A stretch of DNA of 11,036 bases from an uncultured Paenibacillaceae bacterium (GCA_937874515.1 CALNBV010000162.1:1-11036); one strand, 5' to 3'. Positions 1-7,676 are shown, numbered from the stretch's first letter. A program made the numbers and translations. The notes: a model not told the origin generated them from the sequence alone.

Positions 1-1
1 C

Positions 2-676
2 ATTGAAAAGGGAAAAATCGTAGGTTTTCTCGGGCCTAATGGTTCCGGCAAATCAACAGTCATTCGCATGTTAAGCGGCATTCTTGCCCCTACTTCCGGA
101 ACAGGCCATGTATTGGGATTTGACATTAATAAAGAATCTGAGACCATTAAACATCATATTGGCTACATGTCTCAGCGTTTTAGCCTGTATGAAGATTTAA
201 CTGTGGAGGAAAACCTTGACTTCTATGGTGGCATCTACGGGCTGGATGGAAAAAAAGCCAAACAGAGAAAAGCTAAACTCATTGAAATGGCAGGCTTAAC
301 TGGCAGGGAAAAACAATTGGCAGGCTCCCTATCCGGAGGTTGGAAACAACGCTTAGCCCTGTCCTGCGCTTTATTGCATGAGCCGAAGATTCTCATTCTT
401 GACGAACCTACTGCCGGGGTGGATCCGGTATCCCGCCGTATTTTCTGGGATGTGATTCACCAGCTTGCCCGAGAAGGAATTACCATTCTGGTTAGTACCC
501 ACTACATGGATGAAGCAGAAACTTGTGATGAAATTAGTTTTATCTTCTTTAGTAAATTATTGGTAAGTGGTCCACCCAAAGATTTAATACAACAGTATGG
601 GGCAACTTCTCTTGACGATGTGTTTATTCAACTGGTAGAAGCCCAGGAGAAGGATCCCATACGGGGGAGGGTGTAA
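2..676 (+). CDS. ABC transporter ATP-binding protein, DrrA/YbhF-like (5' partial)
   Basis: This is the nucleotide-binding subunit of an export-type ABC transporter, cut off by the left edge; the frame is open from base 2 and the true start lies outside the window. Numbering from base 2, the sequence shows Walker A GPNGSGKST (residues 11-19), a Q-loop glutamine in MSQRF (about 58), the signature LSGGWKQ (110-116), Walker B ILILDEP (130-136) with its catalytic Glu, a D-loop and the H-loop STHYMDEAE (about 165-173). The Trp in the signature is typical of the YbhF/DrrA-type ATPases that partner ABC-2 permeases in drug or lipid export. The stop is 2 bp before the permease start, so the two are one operon and probably one complex on the cytoplasmic face of the membrane. 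The substrate cannot be read from the sequence. The missing part should hold only the short N-terminal strand region, unless this is a double-ATPase protein as in YbhF. Confidence 0.93.
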   Translation: MEKGKIVGFLGPNGSGKSTVIRMLSGILAPTSGTGHVLGFDINKESETIKHHIGYMSQRFSLYEDLTVEENLDFYGGIYGLDGKKAKQRKAKLIEMAGLTGREKQLAGSLSGGWKQRLALSCALLHEPKILILDEPTAGVDPVSRRIFWDVIHQLAREGITILVSTHYMDEAETCDEISFIFFSKLLVSGPPKDLIQQYGATSLDDVFIQLVEAQEKDPIRGRV

Positions 677-678
677 CC

Positions 679-1800
679 ATGGACAAAAAGAGATTCAGTT
701 TTTCCCGAATGAATGCAATCATTATTAAAGAATTCCTTCATATACGCAGAGACCGGGCAAGCCTTGCTATTGCTGTAGCCATGCCTATTGTCTTTTTGCT
801 ACTATTTGGCTATGCGGTAAACACCGATGTTGAACATTTGCCAACAGGGGTATGGGATCAAAGCCATAGCAAAGAAAGCCGGGAGTTGGTCCGCAACTAT
901 ACCAATACCCTTTATTTTGACCACGTCTACGATGCCGATGGTTATGAAGATTTGCAAAGCCAAATGGATAAAGGGAATATTCGGGTAGGACTTGTCATTC
1001 CCCCTGATTATGGAAAGAATATCAAAGCAGGCATTCCCACCAAGGTACAAGTGGTTGTGGATGGGGCGGATCCCAATGCAGCCCGCACCGCTTTAGCCAA
1101 CGCCCAGATGATTACACAAAATAAAGGGATTCAAATGGCAAATCAACAGGGCCCTTTGCCTGTCACAGCGGAAATCAAAGTGCTGTACAATCCCAATATG
1201 AAAAGCTTAACCTTTAACATACCGGCATTAATTGGCCTTATTATGCAAAACGTCACGGCCATATTAACTGCTTTTGCCCTGGTTAGGGAACGGGAACGGG
1301 GTACTATGGAACAATTGATTGTTACCCCTATACGCCCTTCAGAACTAATCCTTGGGAAATTAATTCCTTACGTTTTTGTAGGAATCTTCTCCTTTACCCT
1401 TGTGCTGGTGCTGGGGATTCTCTGGTTCCAGGTACCTGTAAAGGGAAGTATCACCCTATTAATTCTGTTAAGCTTGCTCTTTTTAGTGACCACCCTTGCC
1501 ATTGGTATTGTAATTTCCACAGTTTCAAAAACCCAGTTACAGGCCATGCAAATGTCCTTTGCCATTATCTTGCCCAGTGTCTTATTATCAGGCTTTATTT
1601 TCCCACGGGAAACCATGCCTCTCTTTATTCAACTGATTGGCGGCATGGTGCCTCTCACCTATTTCCTTGAAATTCTCAGGGGCATTTTCTTAAAGGGAAT
1701 TGGCATACAGGAACTGTGGCAAGAAACCCTGATTTTATCTGTCTTTGCCACAGTTTTATGTATTATTGCCATGAAACGCTTCCGTAAAAAACTAGAATAA
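679..1800 (+). CDS. ABC-2 type transporter permease (YbhS/YbhR-like)
   Basis: This is the membrane subunit pairing with the ATPase just upstream. It has 373 residues, the usual size for this family. The N-terminus has a cytoplasmic helix (IIKEFLHIRRDRA, about 14-27), then TM1 (about 28-47) and a large extracytoplasmic domain (about 50-178). Five further membrane segments follow at roughly 179-201, 229-251, 257-281, 290-309 and 347-366. The cytoplasmic loop RERERGTMEQL (203-213) followed by TPIRPSELILGKLIPY is the classic ABC-2 permease signature. The start has a strong ribosome binding site (GGGGGAGGG, 663-671), which lies inside the end of the ATPase gene. Only one permease follows the ATPase, so the transporter is either a homodimer or uses a second permease encoded elsewhere. 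Likely substrates for the family are drugs or amphiphiles; this is inference. Confidence 0.93.
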   Translation: MDKKRFSFSRMNAIIIKEFLHIRRDRASLAIAVAMPIVFLLLFGYAVNTDVEHLPTGVWDQSHSKESRELVRNYTNTLYFDHVYDADGYEDLQSQMDKGNIRVGLVIPPDYGKNIKAGIPTKVQVVVDGADPNAARTALANAQMITQNKGIQMANQQGPLPVTAEIKVLYNPNMKSLTFNIPALIGLIMQNVTAILTAFALVRERERGTMEQLIVTPIRPSELILGKLIPYVFVGIFSFTLVLVLGILWFQVPVKGSITLLILLSLLFLVTTLAIGIVISTVSKTQLQAMQMSFAIILPSVLLSGFIFPRETMPLFIQLIGGMVPLTYFLEILRGIFLKGIGIQELWQETLILSVFATVLCIIAMKRFRKKLE

Positions 1801-1808
1801 AGGAGGGG
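1801..1808 (+). promoter_or_regulatory. Strong ribosome binding site of the TetR regulator
   Basis: AGGAGGGG starts at the base after the permease stop codon and sits 5 bases before the ATG at 1814. It fixes the start of the regulator and shows independent, strong translation initiation within the operon. Confidence 0.85.
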
Positions 1809-1813
1809 TACCC

Positions 1814-2479
1814 ATGTCAGAATCTAAACCCCTTTTCGATGAGGCCATCCAAAACCTGCTGGAATCCTTAAAAGATGAGAAAGACATGACAGAAAAACAG
1901 CAACGGATTATCGCTTCAGCCATTGAAATCATCGCTGAAAAAGGGTTTAACGGATCCTCCACCAGTGAAATTGCTAAAAATGCCGGAGTAGCCGAAGGGA
2001 CCATCTTTCGCCACTTTAAAACGAAAAAAGAACTTTTGTATGCCCTGGTCGGCCCCATGCTCATTAAATTCGCCTCACCTTTAATTATGAAAGATGTGAT
2101 TCGCATTATTGAAAGTGAGGCCCCTGCGGAAGATGTGCTCCAATCCCTCTATGAAAATCGCTTAGATTTAATCACAGAGAACTTGCCCAGGGTAAAAATA
2201 CTAATGCAAGAAGCCTTGTTTCATCCAGAAATCATGGATTCGATTTTAAACAACCTGGCTCGCCAGGGAAGAGCTCTGGGTGACAATTTTGTAACTGAAC
2301 GAATTGAATCAGGGGAATTTCGTCCCCTTCCTACCAATGGGATCACCCGAGCAATTTTTTCCACCCTACTAGGCTACTTTGTCTTCTCTCAAGCCTTCCC
2401 TGAGGAAAAAGGTGAAGATGATGTGGAGGTTATTATTGATATTCTGTTAAATGGAATTAAAGAAAGGCATGGAGATTAA
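1814..2479 (+). CDS. TetR/AcrR family transcriptional regulator
   Basis: This is a DNA-binding repressor of the TetR family, 221 residues. It has an unusually long N-terminal extension (about 25 residues, acidic and basic mixed) before the TetR_N domain (about 28-80). The helix-turn-helix reads STSEIAKNAGVAEGTIFRHF (about 49-68), ending in the family's conserved F-x-x-K (FKTKKELL). The C-terminal all-helical part (about 85-221) is the ligand and dimer domain and carries no specific signature. The gene is the last of the export operon, 13 bp after the permease, so the likely job is to repress that operon and release it when an exported or toxic compound binds. No operator is visible because the operon promoter is outside the window. 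The last two sense codons and the stop lie within the terminator hairpin. Confidence 0.92.
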   Translation: MSESKPLFDEAIQNLLESLKDEKDMTEKQQRIIASAIEIIAEKGFNGSSTSEIAKNAGVAEGTIFRHFKTKKELLYALVGPMLIKFASPLIMKDVIRIIESEAPAEDVLQSLYENRLDLITENLPRVKILMQEALFHPEIMDSILNNLARQGRALGDNFVTERIESGEFRPLPTNGITRAIFSTLLGYFVFSQAFPEEKGEDDVEVIIDILLNGIKERHGD

Positions 2480-2496
2480 TCCATGCCTTTTTGTTT
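2463..2496 (+). terminator. Intrinsic terminator of the ABC/tetR operon
   Basis: There is a perfect 11-bp stem, AAAGGCATGGA (2463-2473) with TCCATGCCTTT (2480-2490), a 6-base loop GATTAA that contains the tetR stop codon, and then TTTTTGTTT. On the minus strand the stem is followed by TTTCTTT, so it may also stop the convergent cad/two-component operon, which shows no other hairpin after its stop at 2561. Confidence 0.88.
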
Positions 2497-2560
2497 AATC
2501 AGAGTTTATTTACATGAATAATATAACGACTAAATTTTATGAAATTATGATGAAGAACTC

Positions 2561-3937
2561 CTAAGATAAGGGAAATTCTATTGTAAAGGTTGTCCCTTCC
2601 CCAGTCTGACTGGTTACCCCAATGGTGCCGCCTTGCAGTTCCACTAACCTTTTCACAATAGCTAACCCTAATCCTGTTCCACCATGTTCCCGGGAACGGG
2701 ATTTTTCCACCCGGTGGAAACGGTCAAAAATAAAGGGAAGTTCTTCTTCTGGAATTCCTATGCCCGTATCCTGAACTTCAATTTGGACAAAAGATTCCTC
2801 GTTGCTTAACGTAATTGTAATCGTTCCATCCTTTGTATATCGAATAGCATTATCTAATAGGTTGATGAACACTTGTTGCATACGATTCCCATCCAGAAAC
2901 AGAAGAGGAATGTTTTCTTCATGAAGGATGAATTGGATTCCTTTGTTTTCAGCTCTCAGGTTTACATAGTCCATAGCATTATCAATGACTTCAATAAGAT
3001 CAATCCACTCTAGGGTTAATTCGAATTTTCCTTCTTCAAATTTGGCTAAATCAAATAAATCGTTAACTAGTCCTTTTAACCTCTTTGTCTCAGAAGAAAT
3101 AATGTGAACCATTTGTTTTCGTTGTTCTTTATCTTCCCATGTTTCTGTATTGAGCAATTGCACATACCCTTCAATATACGTTAGAGGGGTGCGCAGTTCA
3201 TGTGAAATGGAAGAGAAAAATTCGGAACGGGTATCTTGAAATCTCTTTAAATCCTTCGCTAAATCATTAATAGCCTGGGCAAGAGACCCTAATTCATCCG
3301 TTGATGTTTCCTCAACCTTTACGGTTAAATCACCTTTTGCAATGCGCCTGGTGGCCTTCTCCATTTCGATTAATGGATTAGAAAATTTACGGACAAACAC
3401 CAGGGTAAAGGCTAAAGCGAGAAGGATGGCTCCTAAAACGGACAACCCTACAAACTTCCTCACCTGGACAATAGACTCTGTAATCCCTTCTGTAGAGGAT
3501 AGAATTAATATAGAACCAGAAAACTTCTCGTTGTATATGATGGGTTGCCCAACAAGAATAAAATGAGGACTGGTATTGGTGATTTGTTTCTTAATGAACG
3601 AACCCGATTGCAATGTCATCCAATCTTCTGCTGATATCATTTCATGAACATGTTCTTCCGGGTTGGATTGGACAACGGTTTTCCCTGATGGATCTAGTAA
3701 CATCACATGGTTATTGGTAATTTTCATGGTGTTTACAACCATGGATGAAGCATTCAATTCATCATTTGTTATAAGATCCACTAACCGCTGGCATTGCAGG
3801 GATAAGTCTTCATAGGCCTTTGCTATAAAATAGTTTTGCAACACATGATTGATGACATAGCCTAAAGGAATGAGAACCACCAATATAATAATGGTAATGG
3901 CTAAGCCAAGTTTAAAGGTAATTCCTTTACCTTTCAT
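2561..3937 (-). CDS. Sensor histidine kinase with HAMP domain
   Basis: This is the membrane sensor of a two-component system, 458 residues, partner of the response regulator it overlaps by 11 bp. TM1 is at about 10-32, an extracytoplasmic sensor domain (PAS/Cache-like in look, e.g. LDPSGKTVVQSNP at 81-93) spans about 35-160, TM2 is about 163-183 and HAMP is about 184-237. The HisKA domain carries the phospho-acceptor His246 in SSISHELRTP. The HATPase_c domain has an N-box (NLLDNAIRY, Asn363), a G1 box DTGIGIP (390-396), an F-box (FDRFHR) and a G2 box GGTGLGLA (419-426); all catalytic motifs are intact. The extracytoplasmic loop contains EEHVHE (94-99) plus His77 and His125, possible metal ligands. 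The start is supported by AAAGGA 6 bases upstream. The gene is the last of the cad operon, so sensing metal or metal-caused envelope stress is a reasonable inference; the signal is not proven. Confidence 0.93.
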   Translation of the reverse strand: MKGKGITFKLGLAITIIILVVLIPLGYVINHVLQNYFIAKAYEDLSLQCQRLVDLITNDELNASSMVVNTMKITNNHVMLLDPSGKTVVQSNPEEHVHEMISAEDWMTLQSGSFIKKQITNTSPHFILVGQPIIYNEKFSGSILILSSTEGITESIVQVRKFVGLSVLGAILLALAFTLVFVRKFSNPLIEMEKATRRIAKGDLTVKVEETSTDELGSLAQAINDLAKDLKRFQDTRSEFFSSISHELRTPLTYIEGYVQLLNTETWEDKEQRKQMVHIISSETKRLKGLVNDLFDLAKFEEGKFELTLEWIDLIEVIDNAMDYVNLRAENKGIQFILHEENIPLLFLDGNRMQQVFINLLDNAIRYTKDGTITITLSNEESFVQIEVQDTGIGIPEEELPFIFDRFHRVEKSRSREHGGTGLGLAIVKRLVELQGGTIGVTSQTGEGTTFTIEFPLS

Positions 3938-4649
3938 AACTGTTCCTTTGAATCTGGTATCCTAATCCCCAAACGGTTTTAATGGGGTTAAAGGTACAAC
4001 CGGATTTTTTTAATTTTTCCCGGATATTCTTAATATGTTGGTCCACAGTGCGGGCATCCCCTTCGAAATCATATCCCCATACCTTATCCAGCAGGTCACT
4101 TCTCTCAAATGCTTTTTGAGGATGTTTTGCCAGCAAGAAAAAAACATCATATTCTTTCGGCGTTAATAAAACAGAATGATCATTGTTCACAATGACCTCC
4201 CGGGACTCGGGCAAAATGGTGATTTCTCCAATATGAATTTTATTTTCGAGGGATTGAGAGGAGTGATGTCTCCGCAATATGGCATGGATTCGTGCAATCA
4301 ACTCTTCAATATCAAAGGGTTTGGTTAAGTAATCATCTGCCCCCAGATTAAGCCCTTGTACTTTATCCTTTGTTTCATTTCTCGCTGTTAACAACAAAAT
4401 AGGAATTCCATTTTCCTCCTCTTCCCTTACATACCTGCATACATCCCATCCGTCCATCCCTGGCATCATAATATCCAGAATCATCAAATGAAAGGATTCT
4501 TTCTTGATTATCTCAATGGCTTCTTTTCCATCACTGGCTTCAGAAATCAGCCATCCCTGTCTTTGTAAATACATCTTCATCAGGTTTCGCATATTCCATT
4601 CATCATCAACAACAAGTATTTTTATTGGTTTATTTTGCAAAGAGATCAC
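3927..4649 (-). CDS. OmpR/PhoB-family response regulator
   Basis: This is a DNA-binding response regulator, 240 residues. The receiver domain (about 9-125) shows the acidic pocket DDE (15-17), phospho-acceptor Asp59 in LMILDIMMPGMDG, the switch Thr88 (LLLTARNE) and Lys110 (DDYLTKPF). The C-terminal winged helix (about 138-236) has the OmpR-type TPKEYDVFFLL, the recognition helix region ARTVDQHIKNIREKL and the wing motif KTVWGLGY. The start is not certain. The codon at 4649 is GTG, overlapping the cadA stop by 4 bases and with almost no space for a Shine-Dalgarno. A TTG three codons later (4640-4638) has GGGTGATC, a good anti-16S match, at suitable spacing. Either way, translation is coupled to cadA. 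It should be phosphorylated by the kinase encoded next; targets are unknown, though the operon itself is a candidate. Confidence 0.93.
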   Translation of the reverse strand: MISLQNKPIKILVVDDEWNMRNLMKMYLQRQGWLISEASDGKEAIEIIKKESFHLMILDIMMPGMDGWDVCRYVREEEENGIPILLLTARNETKDKVQGLNLGADDYLTKPFDIEELIARIHAILRRHHSSQSLENKIHIGEITILPESREVIVNNDHSVLLTPKEYDVFFLLAKHPQKAFERSDLLDKVWGYDFEGDARTVDQHIKNIREKLKKSGCTFNPIKTVWGLGYQIQRNSYER

Positions 4650-6763
4650 CCTGTTTTTATTTTAATTAAACGAAAGCTATTTAACATGACTAGTAATGTT
4701 GCCCCCATATCCGCAAAGATTGCAATCCACAGGGTTAACCATCCCGGGATTACCAACAATAGGGCGATGGCTTTAATGGCAAGGGAAAACGTAATGTTTT
4801 GTTTAATAATTTTCAAGGCTTTACGGCTTAATTGAATGGTATAAGGCAATTTAAGTAAATCGTCGGACATTAAAGCAATATCAGCGGTTTCTAATGCAGT
4901 ATCTGTTCCCGCACCACCCATGGCTACACCTACTGATGCGGCAGCAAGGGCTGGTGCATCATTCACTCCATCTCCTACCATGGCTACACCTTGATAGGTT
5001 GATTGCAGTTCTTTAATCACCTTTAATTTATCTTCAGGCATTAAATCTGCTTTCACATGAGAAACACCCACTTCTTTTCCTATGGATGCTGCGATGATCG
5101 GATTGTCTCCTGTTAGCATGATTGTTTTTTCAATGCCCATCTCATGCAGTTTGCCGATGACTTCTTTTGAGGATTCCCTGATTTCATCAGCGATTGCAAT
5201 AATGGCAAGAATCTCTTTCTCGCTTCCTACCAGGATGACCGTTTTTCCCTCCCCTTGCATTCGGGTTACTGTTTCTTTGACTTCATTCATGATGTTAGTA
5301 TGCACCCCTTCAAATAAATGGGGACTGCCTACATAATAGATTTCATTATTCACTTTCCCTTGAATGCCTTTACCAGTTATGGATTGAAAATCTTCAACGG
5401 AAACAGCATGATCATTCAGCCCTTTTTCTTCTGCCTTTTTAATAATGGCTGAGGCAAGGGGATGCTGGGATCCTTTTTCCATGGCAGCTGCAATCCTGAT
5501 TATTTCCTCTTCCTTTCCTTGATAGGTAACAATACTAGTGACCACCGGGATGCCTTTGGTCAAGGTTCCTGTTTTATCAAAAGCAATGGCTTTTAAAGCA
5601 CCGGCTGCTTCCAAATGGACACCCCCTTTAATGAGCACCCCATTTTTCGCAGCATTCCCTATGGCGGTTACAATGGCAACAGGTGTGGAAACAACAAGGG
5701 CACAGGGACACCCGACCACTAACACGGCTAACTCGAGATAAATCCACTGGATCCAATTGCCACTCCATAGCAATGGGGGAACAATGGCAATCAAGAGAGC
5801 CAACACGATAATTGCGGGAGTATAATATTTTGCGAATTGATCAACAAAAGCCTGGGAAGGTGCTTTTTCCGCCTGAGCTTCTTCCACTAAATGAATGATT
5901 TTAGCCAGAGTAGTATCTTCCACTCGTTTCGTTACTTTTACTTCTAAAAGGCCTTCCCCATTCAGTGTTCCCGCAAATACTTCATGGTCTATATTTTTTT
6001 CCACAGGAATGCTTTCCCCTGTAATGGCAGCCTGGTTAATGGTGGATTTCCCTTTTATGACCATTCCATCCATGGCAATCTTTTGTCCAGGCTTCACAAT
6101 CATCAGGTCCCCAACCCTAATGTCTTCCACATCCATGAGGATTTCATCAAGTCCACGGCGAATATAGGCTTCCCTCGGAGCCAAATCGATCAAAGACTCA
6201 ATGGATTTACGGGATTTATTCATGGAATAACGCTCTAAGGCTTCACTAATGGCGAAGAGAATGACCACTGTGGCTCCTTCTCCCCATTCACCAATAAGGG
6301 CCGCTCCCAGAATGGAAATCGTCATTAAGGTATTCATATCAAAATTCAATCTGCGTAAATTTTTAAAGCCCTTCAGAAACAATGAATACCCGCCAATGAT
6401 CATGGAAGCCCCATACCCTATGATCGGTAGAAGATGTTCTTCCCCGTATTGCTTTCCCATAAACCAGCTCAGAACAAGCAATATAGCGGAAAGATACACC
6501 TTAACATTTTCTTTCTGCTTCCAAAAAGGGATATGCACGACCCTTTGATCCTTCTCATCCCGTATTCTTAAATGATCAAAAGCCCCTGCTTTTTCAATAT
6601 CCTCAATGCTAACACCCCCTTGCACCATGATTTTTGCAGCACCGAAGTTCACCCTGGCATCCTGGACACCTTCTAACTCTTTTACGTTTTTTTCGAAGAG
6701 GGCGGCACAATTGGCACAGGTCAACCCTTGAATACGATAGGTTTTTTCCTTTGCATCAGACAT
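4646..6763 (-). CDS. cadA: Cd/Zn/Pb-translocating P1B-type ATPase CadA
   Basis: This ATP-driven pump exports Cd2+, Zn2+ and probably Pb2+ across the cytoplasmic membrane. It has 705 residues, within the usual 700-730 for CadA. One N-terminal heavy-metal-associated domain carries GLTCANC (13-19). Eight membrane helices are expected, with the metal-binding motif CPC at 352-354 (VVGCPCALVVS). The actuator TGES is at 248-251, the phosphorylated Asp396 in DKTGTLT, the SEHPLA-type HP pair at 434-435, the nucleotide-domain TGDN at 551-554 and the hinge GDGVNDAP at 597-604. The last helix has DMG (685-687), the aspartate typical of the Zn/Cd/Pb (P1B-2) group rather than copper pumps. A Shine-Dalgarno GAAGGGAA precedes the ATG. 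The start overlaps the end of cadC by 8 bp, so regulator and pump are translationally linked. All catalytic residues are present and the gene appears functional. Confidence 0.96.
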   Translation of the reverse strand: MSDAKEKTYRIQGLTCANCAALFEKNVKELEGVQDARVNFGAAKIMVQGGVSIEDIEKAGAFDHLRIRDEKDQRVVHIPFWKQKENVKVYLSAILLVLSWFMGKQYGEEHLLPIIGYGASMIIGGYSLFLKGFKNLRRLNFDMNTLMTISILGAALIGEWGEGATVVILFAISEALERYSMNKSRKSIESLIDLAPREAYIRRGLDEILMDVEDIRVGDLMIVKPGQKIAMDGMVIKGKSTINQAAITGESIPVEKNIDHEVFAGTLNGEGLLEVKVTKRVEDTTLAKIIHLVEEAQAEKAPSQAFVDQFAKYYTPAIIVLALLIAIVPPLLWSGNWIQWIYLELAVLVVGCPCALVVSTPVAIVTAIGNAAKNGVLIKGGVHLEAAGALKAIAFDKTGTLTKGIPVVTSIVTYQGKEEEIIRIAAAMEKGSQHPLASAIIKKAEEKGLNDHAVSVEDFQSITGKGIQGKVNNEIYYVGSPHLFEGVHTNIMNEVKETVTRMQGEGKTVILVGSEKEILAIIAIADEIRESSKEVIGKLHEMGIEKTIMLTGDNPIIAASIGKEVGVSHVKADLMPEDKLKVIKELQSTYQGVAMVGDGVNDAPALAAASVGVAMGGAGTDTALETADIALMSDDLLKLPYTIQLSRKALKIIKQNITFSLAIKAIALLLVIPGWLTLWIAIFADMGATLLVMLNSFRLIKIKTG

Positions 6764-7124
6764 GGGTGTTCCCTTCTTTCACATGGGTTAAAGCAATGGT
6801 GATGACCTCTTTCACATGATCATCATCGAGTGAATAGAATGCTAACTTTCCTTCCTTGCGATATTTCACGATTCCTTGCTTATGCAAGGTACGCAGGTGA
6901 TGGGAGGCTGTAGCTACTGAAGTGCCAATAATATTAGAAATGTCACAAACACACAACTCCCCATCCTGGCACAAGGAATAGGCTATTTTCGCCCGATTTT
7001 CATCACCAAGGGCTTTGAATAGCTGGGCAACACTCCCTAGATCTTCTCTCCCTAATACCCCCCGTATGCGATTGACTTTATCTTCGTCGAAACAATAGAT
7101 TTCACAAGTATCTTTCTTGCTCAT
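6756..7124 (-). CDS. cadC: ArsR/SmtB-family metal-responsive repressor CadC
   Basis: This is the metal-sensing repressor of the cad operon, 122 residues from the ATG at 7124. This start is preferred over the two tandem GTG codons at 7136 and 7133: it gives the length and numbering of plasmid pI258 CadC, and AGTGGTG lies 6 bases upstream. With this numbering both known CadC metal sites are in place. The regulatory Cd/Pb site has Cys7 and Cys11 (DTCEIYC) plus Cys58 and Cys60 (ELCVCD); the dimer-interface Zn site has Asp101, His103, His114 and Glu117. The winged helix-turn-helix recognition region is TSVATASHHLRTLHKQG (about 68-84). The dimer binds a palindromic operator and leaves it on metal binding. 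The gene is first in its operon, directly behind the promoter with two operator palindromes, so it represses itself. Confidence 0.95.
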   Translation of the reverse strand: MSKKDTCEIYCFDEDKVNRIRGVLGREDLGSVAQLFKALGDENRAKIAYSLCQDGELCVCDISNIIGTSVATASHHLRTLHKQGIVKYRKEGKLAFYSLDDDHVKEVITIALTHVKEGNTHV

Positions 7125-7141
7125 CCTATACACCACTTTTC

Positions 7142-7161
7142 ATTCAAATGTTTATTTGAAT
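7142..7161 (-). promoter_or_regulatory. CadC operator 1, overlapping the transcription start
   Basis: This is a perfect palindrome, ATTCAAAT-gttt-ATTTGAAT, 8-bp arms with a 4-base centre. It matches the TTCAAAT/ATTTGAA pattern known for CadC operators. It begins 2 bases after the -10 box of the cad promoter on the minus strand, so it covers the expected transcription start and would block RNA polymerase when occupied. Confidence 0.85.
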
Positions 7162-7163
7162 AT

Positions 7164-7191
7164 AGTATACACTTTTCAATCTAATGTTCAA
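7164..7191 (-). promoter_or_regulatory. cad operon SigA-type promoter
   Basis: Read on the minus strand, the -35 is TTGAAC (7191-7186), the spacer is 16 bp and the -10 is TATACT (7169-7164). Transcription should start near 7157, about 33 bases before the cadC ATG. The -35 lies inside operator 2, and operator 1 follows the -10 directly, as expected for a metal-repressed promoter. Confidence 0.75.
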
Positions 7192-7204
7192 ATGGATATT
7201 TGAA
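7187..7204 (-). promoter_or_regulatory. CadC operator 2, overlapping the -35 box
   Basis: TTCAAAT-ggat-ATTTGAA is a perfect 7-4-7 palindrome with the same arms as operator 1. The two centres are 44 bp apart, a little over four helical turns, so two CadC dimers would lie on nearly the same face of the DNA. The site could instead, or also, affect a promoter reading rightward into the gene at 7316. Confidence 0.75.
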
Positions 7205-7315
7205 TGAATAACCCTAGAAAGGAATATGACCATTATATGGAATCAACCATTGCCTACTATGTGACAGTTTGAAATAATTAGTCTTAGATTTGTAAAAGAA
7301 GGGCGGTTATATTTG

Positions 7316-7543
7316 ATGAGAATACTTAAAACGATTATTGCAATTATAGTGGTTACTTTGTCCAGTTATAGTTTAATCACTGGTGAATATGGAACGATGC
7401 CTTATATACTGTTGTTTCTAGGTGGGATGTTTTTAGTTTGGGGAATAAATGAATTTAAAGAAAATCAAAAATCCAATGCCATTTTTCTTTTACTCACAGC
7501 TGGATTTGTTTTGTTTGTAGGTATTTATACTTTATTTTTCTAA
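7316..7543 (+). CDS. Small three-helix membrane protein, DUF3953/YczI-like
   Basis: This is a 75-residue protein with three membrane segments (about 4-22, 28-44 and 54-73) joined by short loops: ITGEYGTMPY and a charged NEFKENQKS turn. Spacing, the central MPYILLFLGGMFLVWGINEF block and the C-terminal hydrophobic tail resemble the DUF3953 family of Bacillales (B. subtilis YczI type). This is recognised from memory, not searched. Function of that family is not known. The ATG at 7316 is chosen, with GGGCGG 9 bases upstream; a TTG one codon earlier (7313) is the alternative. The gene is divergent from cadC and shares its 190-bp upstream region, but no clear promoter of its own was found and no hairpin terminator follows it. 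Confidence 0.75.
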   Translation: MRILKTIIAIIVVTLSSYSLITGEYGTMPYILLFLGGMFLVWGINEFKENQKSNAIFLLLTAGFVLFVGIYTLFF

Positions 7544-7609
7544 AATTCCCCTTTCTTCTTATAGAACAAAAAAGTGTAGTTTTTATGAAGTGAAGATGTT
7601 TCTAAATAA

Positions 7610-7638
7610 TTGGAATGTTCTCTGAAATCCTTTAGAAT
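7610..7638 (+). promoter_or_regulatory. Probable SigA promoter of the reductase gene
   Basis: TTGGAA (7610-7615) and TAGAAT (7633-7638) are separated by exactly 17 bp, and the pair lies 38 bases before the ATG at 7677, with a good ribosome binding site between them. It is inferred from consensus only. Confidence 0.5.
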
Positions 7639-7676
7639 AGAAGTAAGAATACTACGCGGGGAAAGGAATTAGAGGA

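Noticed and set aside
4918..4991. Direct repeat CCATGGCTACACCT at 4918 and 4978.
   Set aside because: Both copies encode the GVAM segments near the conserved hinge and the following helix of CadA; it is explained by the protein sequence.
5082..6548. Several open frames of 67-99 codons on the plus strand within cadA.
   Set aside because: They lie antisense to a gene with all P-type ATPase motifs intact, have no good ribosome binding sites and look like translations of the complementary strand.
7125..7136. GTG starts at 7136 and 7133 extending cadC by three or four codons.
   Set aside because: They fall on the Shine-Dalgarno of the ATG at 7124, and only the ATG gives the known CadC length and metal-ligand numbering.
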